From: Terrimonas ferruginea DSM 30193
GTDB lineage: Bacteria; Bacteroidota; Bacteroidia; Chitinophagales; Chitinophagaceae
Direction: 5' to 3'
DNA: 64,000 nucleotides
Assembly: GCF_000425585.1 (NCBI RefSeq)
Contig: NZ_AUDS01000008.1
Location: forward strand, 124,001 to 188,000
Position numbers and translations under genes: made by a program. Below, piece after piece: positions 45,432 through 54,347 of the stretch (the first letter of the stretch is position 1; each line of letters opens with the position of its first letter). The notes beneath the pieces are model-generated. The model searched no databases, was not told where the DNA came from, and saw only the letters and a list, made by a program, of their open reading frames with translations.

Positions 45432-45460
45432 AAAAGCCCGCTTTTCAGAAGCGGGCTTTT
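45432..45460. terminator. Bidirectional terminator
   Basis: The arms AAAAGCCCGCTT and AAGCGGGCTTTT surround a short loop, with T-rich ends on both strands. It serves the lipoprotein gene on the left and the phosphatase operon on the right. Confidence 0.85.
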
Positions 45461-45484
45461 GCCTGTTTACCTAATACTTATTAC

Positions 45485-46828
45485 TTAAAAACTTACAACT
45501 TCTTTATACAATTCCGTGCGCGCCTCCCTGAACGGTACACCGAGCAGCTTCGCTATCAACGGTGCAATATCAACCAGCTTCATCTCCTTTACCACTACGC
45601 CATTTTTTATTCCCGCACCAAATGCTACAAACCCTGTTTGTATTTCGCGGAAGTCGGGATAATATCCATGTGCGCCACCTTTTCCTTTAGCTACTAATGT
45701 ACCTGTTGAGCGGGCATTGATGGACACACCTTGCACTGCAGCCAGGGCCAGCGCGGCACGCGGATCAGCGCCGATTTTTATCAACTCCTGTTTTTCCACT
45801 ATCCGGTACATCTTGCGTATAGAGTCCGGTTGCTGCTCCATCAGCATGCGTACTTTATTCAATGTCGTTTTATCCGTGCCGTCTTTCAATTGCAGAAATA
45901 CAGAACCGCCTCCGGAATGAAATTGCGCTTTCCATTGACGGCCCGGACCATCTTTCGCGTCCATCAGACCGGCTTGCACCAGCAGAATATTTGGCGAAAA
46001 ACTTTTGCGTACATCTACAAATCCGTGATCGCCGGTGATGATGATCACGGTGCTGTCCTGCATCCCGCTCAGTCTTACCGTTTCCATCAGGCTGCCGATT
46101 ACGCGGTCTGCATTGGCTATCGCCGCTTTTACCAATTGACCCTGGCGGCCCTCCGCATGCTCGGCATGATCCACACCGGGCAGGTGCAAGGTGAGCAATG
46201 CAGGCTTGTACGTGCGGAATAAATAAGCCGCCACGCGCCCGAGGTTCTCATCCATCTTTGAGTAATTGATGTTGAGATCGATGGCTTCCATTTCTCCGGT
46301 GGCCTTACGCTGCACTTCTTCAAATAATCCTTTCGGTGTTGCATGAAGACTTGTCGGTTCGCGGCGATCCAGCGGATTTTTTATCGTGAAGGCTTCCGGA
46401 ATGTTGTAGTCCACCGGTGCGCCCACCGATACGGGCCACGAAACGGAGGCACTGATGCGTCCCGCTTTTTTCATCGCCGCCCACAAGGTTTCGGTTTTGA
46501 TCAATTCCGTTTCGCTGTTCCAGATACCTGTAGCGCCTTCCGGCTGAAACGGTGTATTGTAATAAATACCGTGTTCAGCCGGGTAAGCGCCTGTGATAAG
46601 GGTGGTGTGCGAGGGATAGGTTACGGATGGAAAAATACCGTCAACGCCTTTGGCCATCACACCCTGGCGCGCGAGCAATTGAATATTAGGTGCCGGCCAC
46701 ATCGTGTCCTGGTAAAAGTCGGGACGGAATCCATCCACACTCACCATGATCACATGGGCAGGGCGTTGTTGTGCCTGCATTGCCAGGCTTTGCAGGCAAA
46801 CAAACACGAGAAGCATAACAACCCGCAT
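45485..46828 (-). CDS. Alkaline phosphatase-superfamily phosphodiesterase/nucleotide pyrophosphatase-like
   Basis: A 447-residue exported enzyme. The signal peptide ends near MQAQQ. Motifs of the ENPP branch are HVIMVSVDGFRPDFYQ (metal Asp), FPSVTYPSHTTLITGAYPAEHGI (nucleophile Thr), TLHLPGVDHAEH and VIIITGDHGFVD. It cleaves phosphodiester or pyrophosphate bonds in the periplasm or at the surface. It is the last gene of the susCD-containing operon, 21 bases after the HD gene. The substrate could be nucleotides, phospholipid head groups or other phosphodiesters. Confidence 0.92.
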   Translation of the reverse strand: MRVVMLLVFVCLQSLAMQAQQRPAHVIMVSVDGFRPDFYQDTMWPAPNIQLLARQGVMAKGVDGIFPSVTYPSHTTLITGAYPAEHGIYYNTPFQPEGATGIWNSETELIKTETLWAAMKKAGRISASVSWPVSVGAPVDYNIPEAFTIKNPLDRREPTSLHATPKGLFEEVQRKATGEMEAIDLNINYSKMDENLGRVAAYLFRTYKPALLTLHLPGVDHAEHAEGRQGQLVKAAIANADRVIGSLMETVRLSGMQDSTVIIITGDHGFVDVRKSFSPNILLVQAGLMDAKDGPGRQWKAQFHSGGGSVFLQLKDGTDKTTLNKVRMLMEQQPDSIRKMYRIVEKQELIKIGADPRAALALAAVQGVSINARSTGTLVAKGKGGAHGYYPDFREIQTGFVAFGAGIKNGVVVKEMKLVDIAPLIAKLLGVPFREARTELYKEVVSF

Positions 46829-46849
46829 AGTTATTTATTTTGTTGTGCG

Positions 46850-47560
46850 TTACGGAAGTGTACTGATTTCCCAGTTCACATTGGCACGCGCACGCTCTTC
46901 GTAGAGCTGATGAAAAAAATCTGTTTTGAAAATACGTGGCATCTTCAGAAAATATTGCAGCACACGTTTACGACCTGCATCAAAGTTGGGTGAGCTGGCA
47001 TATTCCTTCCGCACATTTATTACATATTGCTGATAGTACGGCAGGTCGAGCCCGAGTATAGACATGTCCGCATCGTTGAACAGGTTTATATCCATATCCG
47101 GCGACAGCGCATGTGTTTTGGTAGCGCGGATCAGGCTGTCCACTTTCGCGATCTTTTCTTTCGCCAGTCCTGTTTTAGTGAGTTGTGTTACTGCCAGCTC
47201 GGCGCTGCGCTCTTCATCACGGTGATCGGTCGATCCGTAAATGATATCGTGATAAACCATCGCCAGGATCAGCGCATCCCAATCCTGTACCAGCTTCCGG
47301 CATTTCGAGAGTTGGTTATAAAAATTGGAGATGTGCTCGAGATTATGATAAAAGCGTGTCGGACCTGTATACAATTGCACCGCCTCCGCCCACAGTGAGT
47401 CAGCTGTGGCTGTGCTGCCGGTATAACCGGTGATGATGCGCCGGAATTCTATTCCCGCTTCTTTTGCCGTGGAATCAATTTTCATCTGCGCAATTACGGC
47501 ATTTGTAAACAATACCAGCAACAAAACAAAAGGAATTCTTTTTATAAAATACATATCCAT
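46850..47560 (-). CDS. Exported HD-domain phosphohydrolase-like protein
   Basis: A 236-residue protein of the predicted metal-dependent HD superfamily (COG4339-like). Metal ligands are visible in FYHNLEHI, MVYHDIIYG and LFNDADMSILG. Unlike most relatives, it begins with a signal peptide (IKRIPFVLLLVLFTNAVIAQ), so it acts outside the cytoplasm. The start codon directly abuts the SusD stop codon; ATG codons at 47560 and 47554 are both possible. With the ENPP-like enzyme downstream it may process phosphorylated compounds brought in by the SusCD pair. Confidence 0.85.
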   Translation of the reverse strand: MDMYFIKRIPFVLLLVLFTNAVIAQMKIDSTAKEAGIEFRRIITGYTGSTATADSLWAEAVQLYTGPTRFYHNLEHISNFYNQLSKCRKLVQDWDALILAMVYHDIIYGSTDHRDEERSAELAVTQLTKTGLAKEKIAKVDSLIRATKTHALSPDMDINLFNDADMSILGLDLPYYQQYVINVRKEYASSPNFDAGRKRVLQYFLKMPRIFKTDFFHQLYEERARANVNWEISTLP

Positions 47561-48991
47561 TTATTTAAGAAGTGGCAGTACCCCGGCAGTAGCCTGTTGC
47601 TGTACCAGTACTTTGTTCATGTCGTGCTTCATGGTAACGATACTTGCTGTACGGTCATAGGTAAAATCATCCATGCCCAGTTGCCCGGGAATATAGGCCG
47701 GAATGGTTGCGATCGTTTGTGCATCGGTCACATTCGGGTTGTTTTGTTTTTCTACCTGGGAAATGGGAAAACGGATTCCGAGATCCGTCATGCGGCGGCC
47801 TTCGGACATAAAAATTTCCTGGCGCATCAGGCATAACAGATAAACGAGTTCGTCTTTGGTGCCGGCGGCATCGATGTCTGCGGTTCTTACAGAAGTACCG
47901 GAAACTCTTTTCACTGTAATGTTACCAGCCTGCCGGTCGAGAATGAACCCCGGACGTGCAGGAGAAGCCGCATCAAATTTCACCTGCACGGTAGCCAGCA
48001 GCGGATAGTCGCTGCGGTTGCCTTTGCGTTGTTGCGTGGCGGCATTAACCGATGCAGTGGGACGTACATTGACAACATTGGTGATCAATTGTTTCAACGT
48101 CGTGCGTGCATCCGTCAGCAGGTTGCTGCCCAGTTGCGCCTCCGCAACGATCAGGAATGCTTCTTCCCCCTTCAGGATAGCGATCGGCTTCTGGTCGGCA
48201 GACGCATTGCCTACGTGATAGTATTTCGGATCGAGAAAGTCGAGACGCGGAAGTGGCGCAAACGTGTTGGTAGAACTGCTGAACGTATTTGATTGCATGG
48301 TGTTGGAGACGCCATTGATACCATCATATACGGCATTCAATACCAGCGTCGGCGCAGTAGTAATGATGGTTTGTGCAGTGGCCTGCGCGTTGGTACGGTC
48401 GCCGAGGTTGTAATACGCGCGGGCCTTTGCCAATGTGTAATTATTTTTCTTGTTGGGGTCCAATTGCAGGCTGATGGCTTTGTCAAAATAAGCAATCGCT
48501 TTGCGCAGGATGTCGCCGGAGCTGACAACAGGACCATTCGCTTCCAGCGGCAACCCTTTATAAAGTTCGGATGCCAGTATGCAGGCATATCCGCCGAGAA
48601 AATTCATTTCGGCTTTGATATCGTTCGTAGCGGTTACATCGGCAGGCGCCACCTGGTTGATGCCGTACTCTGCCATTTGATAAAGACGGCCTACAGCACG
48701 CTGCATGTTATCAACGTCGAGATCAGAAAAAAGAATCGTCGGAATGTCGAACACCTTATTGGAAAGGGAGCTGTTGTTATAGTAGTTATCAGACGTGATT
48801 TCGGTGAAAGAAACCACTTCGTTCAATGTAAGTGCCAACTGGCGATACATGCCGTTGAGCCAGATGGAAGAAGATTGCGTAGTGCCAACAAAAGATTTGT
48901 CGGTGATGTTGGGGTTCTCAACATCTTTGAGCTGGCAGGAAGCCATTAGAGCCACAGCAGCTACATAAAAGATTGCGGATATATTTTTCAT
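47561..48991 (-). CDS. SusD/RagB-like lipoprotein (second pair)
   Basis: A 476-residue lipoprotein with lipobox VALMASCQ. SusD-type features are the AVGRLYQMAEYGINQV and LGGYACILASELYKGLPL helices, ending with LVYLLCLMRQEIFMSEGRRMTDLGIRFP, the RagB C-terminal block. It follows the SusC gene by 21 bases. Its sequence differs strongly from the SusD at 28554, as expected for another ligand. Confidence 0.92.
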   Translation of the reverse strand: MKNISAIFYVAAVALMASCQLKDVENPNITDKSFVGTTQSSSIWLNGMYRQLALTLNEVVSFTEITSDNYYNNSSLSNKVFDIPTILFSDLDVDNMQRAVGRLYQMAEYGINQVAPADVTATNDIKAEMNFLGGYACILASELYKGLPLEANGPVVSSGDILRKAIAYFDKAISLQLDPNKKNNYTLAKARAYYNLGDRTNAQATAQTIITTAPTLVLNAVYDGINGVSNTMQSNTFSSSTNTFAPLPRLDFLDPKYYHVGNASADQKPIAILKGEEAFLIVAEAQLGSNLLTDARTTLKQLITNVVNVRPTASVNAATQQRKGNRSDYPLLATVQVKFDAASPARPGFILDRQAGNITVKRVSGTSVRTADIDAAGTKDELVYLLCLMRQEIFMSEGRRMTDLGIRFPISQVEKQNNPNVTDAQTIATIPAYIPGQLGMDDFTYDRTASIVTMKHDMNKVLVQQQATAGVLPLLK

Positions 48992-49012
48992 AAATAAAAT
49001 GCTGTTAGGTTT

Positions 49013-51901
49013 TTAAAAATTCACACGGATCGTACCAATAAACTGACGGGGCATTGAATAAGCCGCATAGTTGAGACCACCTGTGGTTGCAGAGCCCTGT
49101 CCCTGTGCGCCACCCGCCATTACGGCTTCAGGGTCGGAAGAAGAGGCTGTAAAGTTGAAGGGGTTTACTGCCGTTGCTCCGATCGTGAGTTGCTTGATGT
49201 ACTTGCCGGTTACGTTTTTACCAAACTCATATACCACACCGATTGTACGGATTTTGATAAAATCACTTTTTTCAACAAACAGCTGAGAATAGTTCAGCCA
49301 GTTGGTAGCGCCATGTGCAGTGATTTCTTCGGCAGGCACACCTTCTGTTGAAGCGCCGTAGTTGATACGGAATTGTTTGTCCCAATTGTGCAGGTAACCG
49401 CCTTGCTGATAATCGGCATTGGCAAAAAGAGAAAGTGATTTATAACGCACATTCAGTCCCGCGCTGCCGGTAAGTGTAGGAATGGTAGAGCCGAGGAAAG
49501 ATTGCGGAACATAACTTTCGAGCACACCGTTTTTAAATGTGCCGAAGTTGCCGCTGATATAACCGACAGGATAGCCTTCTTTGACGACGGTTTGTACCGT
49601 ACGTGAAGTCATGCCGTTCAGGTTGAAAGAGGGGGCTCCGCCGGTGCTTACCACGAGATTGTCAACCGTATTGGCAGAAGCTCTTACGCGAACATCCCAG
49701 TCTTTTGTTTCCATAACAGATACCACTGCTGCAAACTCCCAGCCTTTGTTGGTGATAAGGCCGATGTTCCGCAAGGTATTGGCCTGGCCGGTTGAAGCAG
49801 CTGGAGGCACCACGAACAACGCGTCGCGTGTTTCGTTGTTGAAATAGCTGATGGTCAGAGATACTTTATTTTTCCAGAGACCAAGATCAACACCTACTTC
49901 TTTTGAATAAGACTTCTCGGGCTTGAGCTGATCGTTACCCGGCTGGCCGAAGGTGGCTGATTGGCCGCCATTGAAACCGGTGAAAGCGATCGTGCGTTCA
50001 TGCGCAAATGGGGTAGGGAAAATACCCGCAACACCATAGTTGGCGCGGATCTTAACCGTTTTGATAAAGTCCTGGTTCCAGTTGGTGAAGAATGGTTCGG
50101 CGCTCAGGATATAAGAAAGACCGACTTTCGGATAATATTGTGTGCCAATAGAAGAACCGAAAGCCGAGTTGTTGTCGCCACGGACACCGAGGTCGAGATA
50201 ATAACGGTTTTTATAGCCAACGTTTTCCTGCACAAATACACCCGAGTTCACCACTACAGAAAGATATTCGTTGCTTGTACGTGTGGCAGCCTGACCCACT
50301 GTTAATGCTCCATCGCGGATGTCCTGACCGATATAGGAAATCTGGTGATCCTGGTTGCGGAACAACTGTGTACCGGCGGTTGTAAGGAAAGAGAAGTCGC
50401 CGACCTTTGCATCATACTGACCGGTAAGTTCGAAAGTAAGACCAAGGAAATTACGGTCATACTTGCTCAATGAACCGGTGGTATTGGAACGGATATGACG
50501 GTTGAATGCGTTGGAAACAACAGACTGTTCTGTCTGCGTGCGATAATCAACACCAAATGTTCCTTTGAAAACAAGGTTCTTCAGCGGTTGCAGTTTCAAT
50601 ACCTGTGAAGTCTGGAAGCGGTTTACTTTAGATGTATTGTTCATGAGCATCTCTGCGGAATCCACAAACGATTTTACGCGTGCAAAATCTGCTTCGGAAA
50701 GCGAATCCAATTTGGGATTGAAGCCGGGACCGATGATCTTGGAAGCGCCGTCTTCAGCAAACCAGAGTGCAGAGTAACCGCCGGAATTGCCGTTGCGTGT
50801 ACGGCGCAGGTTCTGGTTGTTATAGCTAAAAGAGGATTCGTAAGTCAGGGAGTTGATCAGACGGGCATGAAAACCTGTGCGGAAATCAATCTTCTTTATC
50901 TGGTTCTGGTTATGAATCAGTACACCTTGTGATTCGCTGTAAGCCGCAGCCATGCTGAATCCGAAGTCGCTGTTACCACCGTCCATGCCTATACTGTATT
51001 TCTGATACGCGCCGTTCTGGAACAGCAGGTCTTTTGTGCGGTTAAAATACAGGTAATCGTTGGTGGGTGTTTCTAAGCCAAGATCGATAGAAGCACGGAA
51101 GTTGGCTTTGCCGGATCCTCTTTTTTTGGTGAAAATCTGCAGCACACCGTTTGCGGCATCGGAGCCATACAAAGTGGTAGCGGCACCACCGTTAATGAAT
51201 TCAATCTTTTCGATATTCTCCACGGGAATATCGGCGAGTGAGCTGGTAGAAGCACCTTGTGAAATACCGCCGGACAAAGTCATACCGAGCATGGGCGCTG
51301 TATTAAGGTTGTCGACGCGCACGCCATCTATATATACAATAGGCGTTGAATTGGCGAAGGCGGAATTGAACCCTCTTGTCTGAATGATGGAAGTAGCGCC
51401 GGCCTGTCCTGCGGACATTTTGAACTGTGCGTTCGGAACCTGTGATTGCAGCAACTGATCGATGCGGTTTTGCGGAAGATTGCGCAATTGTGCTTCTGAA
51501 ATAGAAGTGACGTTTGTTGACAGGCGGCGTTTGTTTACGTTCAGCCCCTGACCGGTAACAACTACTTCGTTGAGTTTAACCAGGTCTTCTGACATGCGCA
51601 CTTCCAATGGAGAAGTGGCGGCGGACGGATCTATCTTTCGCTCTACCGGTTGAAAGCCTACTGCGGTGAACAACAATGTGTAGTTGGTTTGCGCAGTTTT
51701 CAATGCAGGCAGATCAAATGAAAAACGTCCGTTGACATCTGTAACGGCACCGGCAGTGGCACCGCTTACGGTGACGTTAACGCCGGAAATTCCTGTATTA
51801 CGTGTGGCATCCAACACAACGCCTTGCAGTTTTTGCTGCGCTGCGGCTTGTTGCACCCATAATAGTAGAAGGAAAAGTGAAGTTAGTTTTGCTACTCTCA
51901 T
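49013..51901 (-). CDS. SusC/RagA-family TonB-dependent transporter (second pair)
   Basis: A 962-residue outer-membrane importer. Signal peptide (to about WVQQAAAQ), carboxypeptidase-regulatory-like domain (LQGVVLDATRNTGISGVNVTV), plug with LNEVVVTGQGLNVNKRRLST and TPIVYIDGVRVD, and a barrel ending FIGTIRVNF. It is the first gene of a four-gene minus-strand operon: SusC, SusD, HD protein, ENPP-like enzyme. No glycoside hydrolase is in the operon. Confidence 0.95.
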   Translation of the reverse strand: MRVAKLTSLFLLLLWVQQAAAQQKLQGVVLDATRNTGISGVNVTVSGATAGAVTDVNGRFSFDLPALKTAQTNYTLLFTAVGFQPVERKIDPSAATSPLEVRMSEDLVKLNEVVVTGQGLNVNKRRLSTNVTSISEAQLRNLPQNRIDQLLQSQVPNAQFKMSAGQAGATSIIQTRGFNSAFANSTPIVYIDGVRVDNLNTAPMLGMTLSGGISQGASTSSLADIPVENIEKIEFINGGAATTLYGSDAANGVLQIFTKKRGSGKANFRASIDLGLETPTNDYLYFNRTKDLLFQNGAYQKYSIGMDGGNSDFGFSMAAAYSESQGVLIHNQNQIKKIDFRTGFHARLINSLTYESSFSYNNQNLRRTRNGNSGGYSALWFAEDGASKIIGPGFNPKLDSLSEADFARVKSFVDSAEMLMNNTSKVNRFQTSQVLKLQPLKNLVFKGTFGVDYRTQTEQSVVSNAFNRHIRSNTTGSLSKYDRNFLGLTFELTGQYDAKVGDFSFLTTAGTQLFRNQDHQISYIGQDIRDGALTVGQAATRTSNEYLSVVVNSGVFVQENVGYKNRYYLDLGVRGDNNSAFGSSIGTQYYPKVGLSYILSAEPFFTNWNQDFIKTVKIRANYGVAGIFPTPFAHERTIAFTGFNGGQSATFGQPGNDQLKPEKSYSKEVGVDLGLWKNKVSLTISYFNNETRDALFVVPPAASTGQANTLRNIGLITNKGWEFAAVVSVMETKDWDVRVRASANTVDNLVVSTGGAPSFNLNGMTSRTVQTVVKEGYPVGYISGNFGTFKNGVLESYVPQSFLGSTIPTLTGSAGLNVRYKSLSLFANADYQQGGYLHNWDKQFRINYGASTEGVPAEEITAHGATNWLNYSQLFVEKSDFIKIRTIGVVYEFGKNVTGKYIKQLTIGATAVNPFNFTASSSDPEAVMAGGAQGQGSATTGGLNYAAYSMPRQFIGTIRVNF

Positions 51902-52005
51902 GATAACCTTAAGTTTGTTTGGAAAGTCGCAAAGCTCTTCGATGGTTGTTACCTTAACATAAAGTGTTGATTAAGGAATGGTGAATTGTCAATCGTGAAT
52001 TGCTT

Positions 52006-52033
52006 CCTTGGTTCGTGTATACACGAACCAAGG
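52006..52033. repeat. Perfect 28-base palindrome
   Basis: The arms CCTTGGTTCGTGTA and TACACGAACCAAGG match the palindrome at 25062-25089 except for two bases in each arm. The changes compensate each other, so base pairing is kept. A copy with broken symmetry lies about 60 bases downstream. Confidence 0.88.
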
Positions 52034-52116
52034 GGATGACGTATGAAGTACATCGTGAATTGTTTCTATGGTGCATGTATACAGGAACCATGGGTATGGC
52101 GGCGGGGTATTAAATG

Positions 52117-52140
52117 AAAAAGCCTCCCGAAGGAAGCCTT
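52117..52140 (-). terminator. Terminator for the minus-strand pseudogene
   Basis: On the minus strand AAGGCTTCC and GGAGGCTTT pair around a TTCG tetraloop, followed by a T run. It lies just after the stop codon of the DUF1801-like gene. Confidence 0.75.
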
Positions 52141-52141
52141 T

Positions 52142-52537
52142 CTATTTCAATCTCTCCAATTTCCCCTTTCGTTTCACCAGGTTCTTATAATCCCATTGGA
52201 CATCCCGCGCTTTCGCCAACCACACGCGCAATAAGTCAACATCCACTTGTTTCTTATCCGTATAGCGTGCTTCGGCCGCTTTGAAAGTACCTCCCGGCTG
52301 AAGACCCGGCTCATCAAATGATTGCCCGCTCCAGAACAACAGTCGCACACTATCTTTCAGCTTGCTGTAACCCGCCACAGGATTGCCATCCAGGAACCAT
52401 ACCGGATGCCGGTGCTAGATCTTGTTCTCCGCTTCCGGCAGGGCCGCGGTTATTTCTTTGGCGAGCAGTGTACAAATGGCTTTATCCGCAGCCGCCTGCT
52501 CTTCGTTGTAAGCTTTGATGTCTTTGTTGATGGGCAT
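52142..52537 (-). pseudogene. DUF1801-family gene interrupted by a TAG codon
   Basis: The frame from the ATG at 52537 (MPINKDIKAYNEEQAADKAI) reads to its normal end at 52142 but is broken by TAG at 52415-52417. The residues around the stop are ENKI-stop-HRHPVWFLDGNPV. DUF1801 proteins have a conserved Trp here (K-I-W-H-G-H-P-V-W), so a TGG to TAG change is the simple explanation. The rest matches the family (LLFWSGQSF, DYKNLVKRKGKLERL) and looks otherwise intact, so the loss is recent. A sequencing error is the alternative. Confidence 0.8.
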
Positions 52538-52563
52538 AATCGCTATTTGTCTCAAGATACAAA

Positions 52564-53264
52564 CTATCGCGACACCCTGATCTTCGGGAAACCTCCATCC
52601 ACAAATACTTCTGAACCGTGCATAAATGATGCCTCATCCGATGCCAGGAACGACACCACCTTCGCTACTTCCTCTGGTTGACCAAATCGCGCCAGCGGTA
52701 CTTGCGGCGCAAAAGATGCTTTAAACTGTTCATATTGCTCCAATGTAAGATTGGATCGCTGAAAATAATTGGTTTCGATCGGGCCGGGACTGACCGCGTT
52801 GATACGGATATCTTTCGGTGCCAGTTCTGCTGCAAATGTTTTGAGAAAAGATTGCACGGCCGCTTTGGCTGCGGAATAAATAGCAGAGTTGGGCATGCCT
52901 GTTTCCGTACGGTAAACAAAGTGCCTTTGACGATGATGTTGAATAGTTCATCAACATGTTTTTCATCAATCAGTTCTATGGGTGCATATTTTCCAATGCC
53001 AGCGTTGACATATAAAATATCCAGCGATGGATAAATAGCTTCTGTCTGTTCACGCAACTGCATCAGGTCACTCATCTTTCCCGCATCGGAAACAATACCT
53101 CTTGCACTTTCTCCCAGATCTTTCACTGTTTCTTCAACGGTTTCCCTGTATCGTCCGGTGATGGTGACCTTTGCTCCGTTAGCAATAAAATCTGCTGCCG
53201 TGGCTTTTCCGATTCCGCTCGTAGCACCGGTGACCAGTGCTGTTTTGTTTTCCAGTTTACGCAT
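52564..53264 (-). pseudogene. Short-chain dehydrogenase gene with internal deletion and frameshift
   Basis: The N-terminal part (from the ATG at 53264) has the Rossmann glycine motif TGATSGIGKATA and YVNAGIGKYAPIEL, ending at KGTLFTVRKQ. The C-terminal part is in another frame from about 52896: NSAIYSAAKAAVQSF with the catalytic Tyr-Lys, INAVSPGPIET and the end HGSEVFVDGGF. About 25 residues normally found between them, including the strand with the catalytic Ser, are missing. The break near 52895-52910 therefore combines a deletion and a frameshift. The gene is adjacent to another pseudogene. Confidence 0.82.
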
Positions 53265-53336
53265 AAAAATTGTTGTTTGTGTTTTATGCGAAGCTGGTTG
53301 ATTATATGGTGAAGAAAAATCCGGTTCCTGCTGTTT

Positions 53337-54197
53337 TCACTCCGCAGTTTCTATCATGGCATTTTCCCAACCGATGATGGCTGTCTTGCGCGTGGTGCCC
53401 CACATGTATTGCCCGATAACACCTGATGACCGGATCACGCGGTGACAGGGAATTAAAAACGCCACGGGATTATCGCCCACTGCCGTGCCCACTGCGCGCG
53501 ATGCACCGGCATTACCGATACGCTCAGCAATCGTACCATAAGTAGATAACCAACCCATCGGTATTTTCAACAAACTCTCCCATACTTTCAATTGAAAGTC
53601 CGTACCGCGCAGGTGCAGCCTGATCTCCGGGAGCTTTGTCCAGTCACGTTGAAAAAGTTGCAGCGCAATTTCCTGGTGCGGACTTGTTCCCTCCACATAG
53701 CTGGCATTCGGAAATTTTTGTTGCAGGTCGTATACTGCTTTTTGCCGGTCGGCTTCGAAGGCCATATAACAAATCCCTTTTTCCGTTGAAGCGATAATGA
53801 GTTGTCCGAACGGACTTTGTGCAAATGAATAACGGATGGAAAGTTGCGCGCCGCCATGCCGGTACTCCGCCGGCGTCATGCCTTCCATTTTGATAAATAA
53901 TTCATGCAGGCGGCTGGTGCTGGACAATCCTGTTTCAAAAGTAGCATCGAAAACCGTTGCCTGTTTGTCTTTTTCCAATATGGATTTCGCGTGTTCAACG
54001 CTGATGTACTGTAGAAATTTTTTCGGGCTCGTACCGGCCCACTCGGTGAACAGCCGTTGGAAATGTGCAGGGCTCAAATGCACTTGCTCCGCAATTTCCT
54101 CCAAACCGGGCTGATCGCGGAAATTGTTGCGGATAAAGTCGATTGCTTTGGCAATCCGTTCGTAATTCAATGTTGCCTGCGAGATCATATCACTCAT
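53337..54197 (-). CDS. Ada-like AraC regulator / methylated-DNA-protein cysteine methyltransferase
   Basis: A 286-residue protein. An AraC helix-turn-helix pair (about 10-110: LEEIAEQVHLSPAHFQRLF, FETGLSSTSRLHELFIKMEGMTPAEYR) is followed by an O6-alkylguanine transferase domain (about 125-286). The latter has the acceptor Cys in VAFLIPCHRVIRSSG and the block IPMGWLSTYGTIAERIG. It lacks the N-terminal zinc Ada domain of E. coli Ada. It removes O6-methylguanine damage and may activate repair genes. It is divergent from the aldo/keto reductase gene. Confidence 0.92.
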   Translation of the reverse strand: MSDMISQATLNYERIAKAIDFIRNNFRDQPGLEEIAEQVHLSPAHFQRLFTEWAGTSPKKFLQYISVEHAKSILEKDKQATVFDATFETGLSSTSRLHELFIKMEGMTPAEYRHGGAQLSIRYSFAQSPFGQLIIASTEKGICYMAFEADRQKAVYDLQQKFPNASYVEGTSPHQEIALQLFQRDWTKLPEIRLHLRGTDFQLKVWESLLKIPMGWLSTYGTIAERIGNAGASRAVGTAVGDNPVAFLIPCHRVIRSSGVIGQYMWGTTRKTAIIGWENAMIETAE

Positions 54198-54347
54198 TTA
54201 ACTACAAAAGTGACTCTTTCATTTTGTATAAAAAATCCGGATCGTGCGGAATGGAATTTTTGAAGGGCAGGTCCCCGATTGAACTTTTCCCTGTTCATAT
54301 TGGTTAAAGATAAGGCTCGCGCCGATTACCATAAAAACAAAGCATTT

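Larger units (their letters stand above)
51902..52141. other. Repeat-bearing intergenic region with promoter and terminator
   Basis: It includes the upstream region of the second SusC gene, a GAATGGTGAATTGTCAATCG direct-repeat tract (about 51976-52002), and a perfect 28-base palindrome (52006-52033). A degraded copy of that palindrome follows (about 52066-52094), then a terminator (52117-52140). No gene is supported. Confidence 0.75.
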
